Assembly: GCF_036323735.1 (NCBI RefSeq)
Contig: NC_086026.1
Location: 73,385,039 to 73,449,038, forward strand
Source: Rattus norvegicus
Taxonomy: Eukaryota > Chordata > Mammalia > Rodentia > Muridae
Length of the DNA stretch: 64,000 bases
Direction: 5' to 3'
The position numbers and the translations under genes are program-made. Under the pieces are notes generated by a model, which saw nothing but the letters and a program-made list of their open reading frames with translations, did no database searches and was not told where the DNA came from. This document shows positions 55,876 to 64,000 of this stretch, piece by piece; the first letter of the stretch is position 1; the number at the start of each line of letters is the position of its first letter.

Positions 55876-57114
55876 CTCTTGGCAGTACTTGTCCCTCAGC
55901 AAACACCCTTTTAGGGTTGGTCATGAATGTCAACTGACCTGGACGGTAGAGCATCATTTGACCCCTATGTTATCCCAATCTTGCCAAACATTCTGTAAAA
56001 CCTCGTAGGATTCCTGACTACCTGAATGGAAAGTTGTTTGGAAGATAGACATTGATTGTGAGCCAATGTCTTGGAAGCTGCACAGGCATGCACAGCCTTT
56101 TGATGTTGTGACATGATATTGTCATCTACAAAATTCGTGGTCAAGACACACATAATGGAGTTACAAAAAAAAAAAAAAAAACCAAAATCCAAAACACACT
56201 TGTGATGTTTTAAGTAACTTTATGCCTTTGTGTTGGGCAATATTCATAAGTAGTCTCAGCAGCATGCAGCCCGTGGGCTATGGGTTGGACACAACCACCA
56301 GTGGATACTACGGAGTGATGAGCCCAACATTGGCTGTGAATTCCCTTTGCAAGGCTTTGCAACGCACTTAACAGGCTGAGAACTGAGAATTCCCCCCAAC
56401 GTACCTCTCAGAACTGGTCTCAGGGGAACAGAGAGGCCTGCAGCTGTCCTATTTCCTTCTCCTCCGTCCACCCCACCCCCACCCATCCTGGGGTGGCCTC
56501 TGACTGCAGGAATGTGATGGTATCTTGGCAAACAGACAGCCTGTTCCCAGAGGAGACAGGGCCGCCTCTGGGAGGCCTGCCTCTTTGCAGACCGGGCCAC
56601 AGTAAACACAAGGGTCTGTCCTCTTTATCAGCTTCTCTCAGCAGCGCTGGAGACAGTCTGCCTGCTGGGGAGCCGGGAGGTGATAAGCTCTGAGGCTTCG
56701 CCCAGCTCCCCAGCAATGGGAATCTAGAGACTGCCCTGGCTTGGGGCCCCTTAAACACTTAGTACAGGGTGGTTAGAGCCGGCTGCCTGTTCACCGAAGA
56801 AGCCAAGGCCAGAGTGGAGTCATAGCCTATAAAGTCCTGTTTGCTCTCAAAGACACAGGGATCTGAACCTCATGGTTTTGCAAGACATCGTTACCACCAG
56901 CGTCATCTCCACAATCAGAGGATGCTCTTCCCTCCAGAATGTTCCAGTCCACACCCCATTAAATGAATGCAGTAAAGTACTTCCGGCAGGGCCCGGAGAG
57001 AGCTCAGAGAGAGCCACTGCAGTAGGGCCCCAGAGGACAACTTCCTTGTCATTAGCCCAGTGTGGCTCACAGCGCCACTTCCTTCTAGGTCACAACCAAC
57101 ATTAACATTTTTGC

Positions 57115-57247
57115 ATTTTATTTATTTGGGAGAGGCATGTGTGTCGTGATGCTTGTGTAGAGTCAGAGGACAACTTGTGGGACTCGGTTCTCTCCTTCCA
57201 CTGTGTGGTCGTGGGGAATCAAACTCACTGAGCCCTGGCGCTAGCCC
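57115..57247 (-). mobile_element. B3/RSINE-type SINE fragment
   Basis: 'agtcagaggacaacttgtgg' and 'ggggaatcaaactcactgag', antisense. Confidence 0.5.
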
Positions 57248-57524
57248 ACAGGTAACTTTTATGTGGGAAATCCTGCTCACTGTGGCCTCAATTTTGCATC
57301 TTGCTAGGGATGCTAGATGGAAACTGGAGAGAAGGAAAGAGAAGGGACATGTACTGACCACGATTACAGAGCCAGGGCAAGGGATACCTGGAACTCAAAG
57401 TCTACCATATCCTGTGTGGGCATCACCTTCCCCACAACAAGCTGTGGGAAGCCCAAACACATCTCAAGCCAAGTCCTGGGTCCTCTCTGGAGTCTCGAGG
57501 TAGATTATTATTCAGGGAGTGGGT

Positions 57525-58030
57525 GTTGCGGGGCTGGCTCGGTGGGTAAAATGCTTGCTATAAATGCCTGAGTTTGATCTCCAGCAGCCACCCTGAAGCC
57601 AGATGGGATGGTCAGTGCCTGGATTCCTAATACTGGGAAGGCAGAGACGGGAGGAACCCTGGAACTAGCTGCACGGTCAGTGTAGCCCGAGCAGCAACTT
57701 CCGGGTGCAGTGAGCGATGGGAAGCTAAGGTGGAAGGAGGCTGAGAGAGGGCTCAGCTGCTCAGAGCACTTGGCTGACTTCAGTTGTCAGCACCCATGTG
57801 AAACAGCTCACAGCCTCCCGGAACGCCAGCTCCAAGGGATCCAGCGCCCTCTTTCGGCCTCCACAGGCACCTGCACACATGTGATGTACAGTCACACAGG
57901 TGTAGACGCCTAAGTGAAAATAAACATTTTTTAAAAAGTAAAGTGAGGAAGTGATGGAAGAGGATATCTAATGTTGACCTCCGGCATCAACATGCATGTG
58001 CATGATGCACACACACACACACATGCATAC
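57525..58030 (+). mobile_element. RSINE1-type SINE interrupted by a B3
   Basis: The head and body at 57525-57734 ('gcctgagtttgatctccagc', 'ggaaggcagagacgggagga') and the 3' end at 57936-58030 ('aatgttgacctccggcatca' then CA) are separated by a B3. Confidence 0.65.
57735..57935 (+). mobile_element. B3 SINE nested in RSINE1-type element
   Basis: 'gctgctcagagcacttggct', 'gccagctccaagggatccag' and an A/T tail at 57915-57935. Confidence 0.7.
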
Positions 58031-58639
58031 GCACGCACACATGGGGGTGGGGGTGGCAGTGGGGATCCTGGGGATTGGCTGATGGGATGCATCCATGAGT
58101 GAAATTCTGGATTGGTCCAGCTGCTCTGAGTTCCAGCCCCAGCCTAGATGCTCTCAGATTGGTAATGGAGAGATGGATCCACACCCTCTCTGGGTTTAGT
58201 CACAATATCTTTGTTTCCTTTGCTGTACAGAAGGTCACTTTCTCTGCCGACGATGCCTTCAGAGCTCTTAGGTGAGTGAAACTGAGTGATGCCACATTCG
58301 GTTCTTCTGGTAGGCAGCTTCTACACTCAGACCCTCTTTATGATCAGCCAGCTTTCACACCCCAACCTCCTCTTCTCAGAAGCTTCTCAGACCTTCAGCT
58401 GGGCACAACCACAGCCTGGAGAGTTGGTACCCCTCTCCAGTGGCACCTTTTCCTTGTCTGAGATCTTAATTCAGGACTGATTTCCAGGATGTTCCCAGAG
58501 CCCTGGGTAGACTCAGGCACTGGACCAGTGAGAAAGGGCCCCAAACAATCGAAGTCTCTGTCCTGGGTCTGCAGAAAAAGGCTTAGGACACCTGCTCCTC
58601 CTGCCCTCTGAGCAGTTGGCATAGTGATGGCCCCTGAGA

Positions 58640-58935
58640 TACTCCACAAGGCAGAGAGGGCTAACTTGGGGTGGAGTGGGTTTTTGAAACCTCAAAGCAA
58701 GTCCATAGCGACACACCTCCTCCAATAAGGTCGTATTTTCTTTTTCTTTTTCTTTTTTTCCGGAGCTGGGGACTGAACCCAGGGCCTTGCGCTTGCTAGG
58801 CAAGCACTCTACCACTGAGCTAAATCCCCAACCCCAAGGTCGTATTTTCTAATGCTTCCCAAACGCTTCCACCAACTGGGGCCAAATATTCAAATAGATG
58901 GCCTGTGGAAGCCATTCACATCCACACCATCACAG
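58640..58935 (+). mobile_element. Rodent L1 3'-end fragment, split by an ID
   Basis: 'acacacctcctccaataagg' before and 'atgcttcccaaacgcttcca' after the ID. Family and direction uncertain. Confidence 0.5.
58742..58835 (-). mobile_element. ID SINE with 15-bp target-site duplication
   Basis: Complete ID in reverse orientation with a T-rich (tail) left end. The TSD aaggtcgtattttct is identical at 58727-58741 and 58836-58850. It is the only minus-strand ID in the window. Confidence 0.95.
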
Positions 58936-58974
58936 TAACCAAGGATGATCTTGCATTTCTGATCCTTTTGCACG

Positions 58975-59015
58975 CACATGCACACGCACAGGCACACGCA
59001 CGCACACGCACACTC
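58975..59015. repeat. Imperfect (CA)n with CG and GG variants
   Basis: CACGCACATGCACACGCACA-type run. Confidence 0.85.
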
Positions 59016-59371
59016 CCATCCCCCAACCACCACATTGAAACCCCAAAGGGACACTACAGTCTTGATGGTGTCCCTCCTAAAGTGAGAAGGAGGGGAAAAA
59101 AACTGAGCATAGAGGATCCCAAGCAGAGAGACTGACAAATTTAAAGAGCAAGGACTGGTTAACAAATTCCAGCGGACACCTTAGTCTCGGGTGGCAGACA
59201 CTGAACAGGAAGTAGCAGTGAGTGCAGGTTGGGTGTGAAAGTCCTGCACATGAAAGCTTGTATCTGGATTTTATGAGAGGAGGAGGAGATTCTGAAGGAG
59301 TTCACTGCAGGAGCCAGCTTGTGCTCTGCCTGGATCGCTCCCTTCCTGTGAGTGCACAGAAGATAGAAGAT

Positions 59372-59421
59372 GGAGGCAGGGGGCAGGGGGAAGGGGGAAA
59401 GGGGAAGGGGGCAGGGGGCAG
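59372..59421 (+). repeat. G-tract array (G-quadruplex candidate)
   Basis: Seven runs of four or five G separated by CA, AA or AAA (ggcagggggcagggggaagg pattern) in 50 bp on the + strand. Confidence 0.8.
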
Positions 59422-59929
59422 GATATTCTAGAAATCCAGGACACAAGGTTTGAGGGCCTGATTGAGGCTGAGCAGACACTGTATGTTGTATTTCTCTTAA
59501 GTTGGTCTCTCTATTTTTATTCTGAATTAAATTGTAATGATTTTTGTTTTATGTCTTTCCAAAGCTGTGTCTTAAGAAATGCAGCCTGGCTTCAAACTGT
59601 AGAGTCAATGCTGGCCTTGAACTCGCAGTTCTCCACCATACCCAGTGTGAGTGAAAAGTAATAAAGGGTTGGAGGCCAGTGACTAAGTCACTACAAAAGA
59701 GCAAAGGTAATAATAGGAGAGCTGTTAATGAAGCTTCACGTGCCCTGCCGTCAAAATGCTTAACAGTATCCTGGGGAGTTCCCAGTTCCCCCTCAGTTAA
59801 TCCTCCCAAGGAGGTAGTGCCTTACTCCCAAACCAGAGGTGAGGAGGGTACGACTACAAAGGAGCTGAGTCTCTCCATGGCCAATGGGAAGGACAGCCGG
59901 GGTTCAGGGGCCTTGCTCTTCACAGGGTA

Positions 59930-60320
59930 GCAGGTGAGTAGAGCCAGAGGCAGAGGAGCCAGCTTGGGCTGGAGTGGGCGTGGCCGGAGTAAAGGGACCA
60001 TTTGGAGCGGAGCCAAGACGAGCCCAGACTCACAGCCCCAGCTTGAAAAGGAAAGTTTCGTCCGTAGAATTGTTCAGCCGGATACAAGCTCCGGGAGGCC
60101 TAGCTATTTGGTGTTTGCTTCCAAACCAAACCAAACAAACAAAAAACCCCGCAGCGCTGTGGAAAGTGCAGCGGCCAGGTGATCACCCTATTTCCGGGGG
60201 ACGGAGGGGGGGTGTGGGAGCGGGAGAGTCAGATTGGCCCTCCTGTGCCGTGCCGGATGCCATGGCAACCAGACACAAGATGAATCTCCAGAACTGGCGC
60301 CACCTCTACTGAGGCCTTGG
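59930..60320. promoter_or_regulatory. GC-rich non-repeat block with KLF/SP and RFX-like sites
   Basis: Contains gagtgggcgtggccgga (KLF/SP-like), gattggccct (inverted CCAAT), an RFX-like atgccatggcaacc (60257-60270) and TGGCGCCA at 60294. No repeat recognised. It could be a distal enhancer or a small unannotated promoter. Confidence 0.3.
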
Positions 60321-61124
60321 CCTTCCAGGCCTCCAGGGTGAATGCCGAGTCAGGAGGGAAGAGGAGGAGCCACACCTCTGCCTACCCGGACTCTGCTCAC
60401 TCTGCCTATTAAAGTTCCCGTGCTTCCTAAGTCTCACAGGCCATCTAGAGCAGTATCCCCTGAGAAATTGGGCGAAAAGAAAAAAACAAAAGCCAAAAAC
60501 AGAACCCAAAATATGCTCAGGTGCTATCCGAGGCACTTTGAATCAGAAGCCCGGTGGTTACTCCAACCGTGTGTAACCAGCAAGTCAGGGGCTTCTCTGC
60601 CTCATGCTCTAAATGGTAAGCTTGCTTGCTCCACACAGATTTCCCTGATTCTGGCCCAAAGTACAACTGTCCCCTCGTTCTTGATCTCAGATATTATCAG
60701 TGGGTCCTTATTGAGGCAGAATCGAGCCCTGAGCCTGTCTGATATCCAAGGCATTTCAGAGCTTTACGTTCTAGGCGAATCTGCCCGTGATTCATCCAGT
60801 CACACAGCTTATCTTTCCTGAAACGCGTCCTGTTTCCAGGCTCGTGCTCCTGCTGTTTCATTTGCCTGGAATTTCCAGTCTTTCTTTCTGATTCCCTTTT
60901 GACCAAGATTTGAAGTTTCCCTTCCAGGACATCTTCTTGGAATGCTTCCACCTTCCTGGAAGTTCCAAGTCTGTCTTCTCAGCCCAGGGATGTGCACTGA
61001 TTGCCGTTTGATTTTGTTAGGAGCTAAATTGTGACATCACCAAGTTCATGTTGACTGACTGACTCCCATCCAGTACTGCAGAACTGGGCTGTACTTGGAC
61101 GTAGGGGCTGTTAAGAGGTTGTTG

Positions 61125-61415
61125 TGGAGGCTGGGGAGATGGCTCAGTTAGTAAAGTGTTTGCTTGCATGTACCTGGCATCTGAATTTGAAGCTCAAAAT
61201 CCATGTAGAAGCAAACTAATCGGCATGGTGATACACGCATGAAAGTCCAGTCTCAGAGAGGCAGAGACAGGGAGATCTCTGTGGCCCTGTGACCAATCAG
61301 TGAGTTCTTAGCCAGTGAGAGACCCCTGCCCTGCTTCAGAAAACAGGATGAACAGATCCCAGGGAACGAAACCCAACATTGTCCTCTGGCTTTCTCAGGC
61401 ACACATGTGCATCCT
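61125..61415 (+). mobile_element. RSINE1-type SINE
   Basis: 'ggctggggagatggctcagt' head and 'gaggcagagacagggagatc' body, followed by a long CA tail. Confidence 0.7.
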
Positions 61416-61477
61416 GAACACACACACATACACACACACCCTACACACCACACACACATACACACACACCCTACACA

Positions 61478-61515
<38 letters not shown>

Positions 61516-61532
61516 ACTCACACACACACGGT
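61416..61532. repeat. (CA)n with a duplicated 32-bp block
   Basis: The stretch with acacccTACACACC occurs twice in tandem before the pure (CA)n. Confidence 0.95.
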
Positions 61533-62149
61533 CATTAAAACAAAATGAGGCCCTTATCATGGACCCCCATCCAATCTGAGTGGTATCCTTGGATGAGAGG
61601 GGATTTAGACACCCAGAGATGTCCCAGGGTGAGTACCCATAGGAAGGATCCCATAGGGTAACAAAAGGCTGGCTACCTGCAGCCAGGGACATAGGCTTCT
61701 AAGAGAACCAGCTTCCCTGCCTTTTGACCTCAGGCTTTCAGCCTCTAGTACTGTAGGAAATTTGATTTGTTGCTTAACCCACCCAGCGGGGTAGTGTCTC
61801 ATTATCACACGCCAACAAAAGCATGAGGCTATTCTACGTATTTCCCGTGTCTTTCTGGAGGTCCTCGCCTCCTGAGTCCGGCTTATTCTTCCTTATACCT
61901 CAGAGGCAGGCTCTGCTGTTTTTTCTCCCACATGACACCCATCCATCAGACGCGGAGCTCAGGTCTTTCCAGGCAGTCACAAAGACAATGGTCACGTTGC
62001 ATTCTTCTGTACTTGACCCACACCCAACATATGCCCGGGATGAAAGGCCCAGCCACCAACCAGTGTCTTCAAGGAGTCAGTTCCACTGAGTGCCTGCTGT
62101 TTGCTTCATGATAAATTCAATGCTCCTAACAGTTAGTGGACTGTTTGTG

Positions 62150-62345
62150 TTACCTGTTTCTCCTTGAGTGGGTTTTGGAAAATGTGCCTTTTAAGAAATG
62201 TTGCCAAATGTATTGACATGTGTCCAGCAAAATATGCCTTCATCTTTTTAACATGTTTAGAGACTGTAATGATGTCTCTTCTTGCTGGTGTTATTTTTAA
62301 TATTTTTATGATTTTTATTTCATTGGTCTTTAATTTTGTAACTTG
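62150..62345 (-). mobile_element. Old L1 ORF2 fragment
   Basis: 'gagtgggttttggaaaatgt', 'gactgtaatgatgtctcttc' and 'tcattggtctttaattttgt' match, antisense, the ORF2 reverse-transcriptase region of old L1s. No intact frame. Confidence 0.6.
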
Positions 62346-62429
62346 ACTTTTAAAATGTTAGCATGTGTATTGTGATGTGTGTGAGATGTGTATGTGTCAT
62401 GTATGTATGTGAAATGTGTGTACATGTAT

Positions 62430-62430
62430 G

Positions 62431-62471
<41 letters not shown>
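62430..62471. repeat. (GT)n microsatellite
   Basis: About 20 uninterrupted GT units. Confidence 0.97.
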
Positions 62472-62474
<3 letters not shown>

Positions 62475-62755
62475 ACCAGAGGACGGCTTTCAGAAACTGA
62501 GATGTTTCTCAGTTTCTACCTTGTTGAGGCAAGCTGTCTCATCTCTTATGGGCTACACTGTGCACTCCAGGCTGGCTGGCCTATGAGCCTCTTGTCCTGT
62601 CTCCTGTCTCTGCCTTCATCTTGCCACAGGAGTGCTAGCATTCGATGCAGGCCACAGAATCCGGCTTGTGGGGTGGGGTGGAGAAGGGTTCTAGGGATTG
62701 AACTCCAGATGTGAGGCTGGCACTGCAAACACCTTTACCCGCCAAGCCATGGGCT
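62472..62755 (-). mobile_element. B4/RSINE1-type SINE
   Basis: 'agagaccagaggacggcttt', 'cactccaggctggctggcct' and end 'ccgccaagccatgggc', antisense. Confidence 0.55.
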
Positions 62756-62844
62756 CTGCTCTGACCTTTTTACTTTGGTCACCTTGGGCTCCAGATCTCC
62801 CTTTGCCTCCTAGTGCTGGGATTACACGTGTGTCTTGTGCCCAG

Positions 62845-63015
62845 AGCGAGGGCTGAGGATTGTATAGACCCCAGTTTCATTCCCAGTACCCACGTGGTGG
62901 CCCATAACCATCCATAACGCTAGTTCCGGTGATCCGGTCCTTTTCTGGTACACACAGTGGAACGCATACATACAGACAATACATTGATACACATAAAGTA
63001 AGATGTTTTTTTAAA
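62845..63015 (+). mobile_element. B2/B3-type SINE
   Basis: 'cattcccagtacccacgtgg' and 'tggcccataaccatccataa', with an A/T end. Confidence 0.65.
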
Positions 63016-63039
63016 AGCGCATGTCATCACGCACACTTA

Positions 63040-63195
63040 CAAGTTTTTTCACTTGTTTAACGTGTGAGGGGGCAGGGATTTCACGGCACCCATGTGGAGG
63101 TCAGAGGACAGTTTTGTGCAGTAGGTTCTGGGGATCAAACTTGTATCCTAAGGCTTGGTGGCAAGCTCCCTTACCACCTGAACCACCTCACCGAG
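63040..63195 (-). mobile_element. B3/RSINE-type SINE
   Basis: 'gtggaggtcagaggacagtt' and 'ccttaccacctgaaccacct', antisense. Confidence 0.6.
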
Positions 63196-63769
63196 CCTGC
63201 ATAGGATTCTTGAAAAGGCAAGGTAACCAATGTCTAGTTAGAGGAGGCCGCTCTGTGCTGCCGGGGGACAGGGTGGGCTGGGGTGAGTTGCAGGGAGGGC
63301 AGGTCGGATTCTAGACTGGCACTGGGGAATGTGGCAATACTGGGATGTCAGTTTCCCTGGTTACAGGGATGGCTGCATGAGGACAGACATACGTCCAAAT
63401 GCATCACTTTGGACATCCCAAGTTACACAGCCATCATCGGAGTATGTCAGCTGCGCCTCAGTGGAGTTTCACATTTACTCAAATGAATCTGAGACAGGTT
63501 CCACTAGCAGACACTGGCAGAGAGGAGGGGAAGGCGGCTGCACCCATAACGGACTGGAGCCTGAGGCTGGAGTGCAGAGGGTCCCTTTCTATTAGTCTAG
63601 GGATGAGCTGAAGGAGATGGAACTGAAGTCTTCAAATCACCCGCACCCCACACCTCCCCTTCCCTCACTCCCTTCTGACACCCCACCCCCTCTCCTCCAC
63701 ACACAAGGCAGGCTCAGCTCAGCCTTATCTCTAAGGCTGTCTCCAACATTCCTTCATCCTGAAAAGTTT

Positions 63770-63950
63770 CCGTAGCCATGGAGATGGCTTAGCTGGTGAA
63801 GGTACTCCCTACCAAAACCTCACAAACCCAGAACCCACGGTGGAAGCAGAGAACCAGCTCCTGCAAATTGTTCTCTGACCTCTGCTTGTGCATGGTGGTG
63901 TGCACGCACACCCCCTCTGCTCCGAATGAAAGAAATAGTTGCTAGGGTTT
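63770..63950 (+). mobile_element. B3-type SINE
   Basis: 'tggagatggcttagctggtg', 'ccagaacccacggtggaagc', 'gttctctgacctctgcttgt'. Confidence 0.6.
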
Positions 63951-64000
63951 GATTTTAAGAAGACATGTTCAGCCAATTAAGGGCTTCCTGAAATCGGGCA

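Overview
This is a mammalian genomic window, most likely rat (Rattus norvegicus). Eight ID SINEs carry the BC1/tRNA-Ala-like head and A-rich tail typical of the rat lineage, most with clean target-site duplications (TSDs). They sit among many rodent B1, B2/B3, B4 and RSINE1-type SINEs, rodent L1 3' ends, and (CA)n/(CT)n microsatellites. There is no sign of bacterial, phage or plasmid organisation, and nearly all open frames longer than 60 codons are chance frames or repeat shadows.

One protein-coding gene is recognisable: Smad6, an inhibitory Smad of BMP/TGF-beta signalling, on the minus strand. Coding exon 1 (27955-28774) encodes the N-terminus and MH1 domain. Exon 2 (20219-20275) encodes the PPPPY motif. 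Exon 3 (15901-15978) encodes the rest of the linker. The three exons splice in one frame (820+57+78 nt) into the first 318 codons plus one base. I found no MH2-domain exon, so the last exon must lie beyond coordinate 1. The window holds the promoter and CpG island, introns 1 and 2, and at least 15.9 kb of intron 3.

Layout: 1-15900 is Smad6 intron 3, rich in repeats (an old L1 with five SINE insertions at 2.1-3.9 kb). 15901-20275 holds exons 3 and 2 and intron 2. 20276-27954 is intron 1, with an ancient L1 fragment, a 28-bp minisatellite and a GC-rich block near 25 kb. 27.9-31.0 kb is the CpG island with exon 1, a roughly 1-kb 5' leader full of upstream AUGs, and the promoter. 31-64 kb is upstream flank with no recognised gene. 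It holds six of the eight ID elements within 32.9-41.8 kb and 58.7-58.8 kb, rodent L1 3' UTRs, a URR1-like DNA transposon and several unique AT-rich blocks that could be distal regulatory elements.

I see no obvious new molecular system. The points most worth a second look are: the uORF-dense, weak-AUG Smad6 leader; a (GU)31 tract next to a weak exon-3 donor whose read-through would give an MH2-less protein; a 119-bp segment copied from 37.3 kb into a B1 at 39.1 kb; an ID element that appears to have carried along its 3' flank; and a B2 whose whole tail is a GAT/GAG microsatellite inside its TSDs. Repeat families and Smad6 were recognised from memory, not by database search, so SINE subfamily names and edges are approximate.
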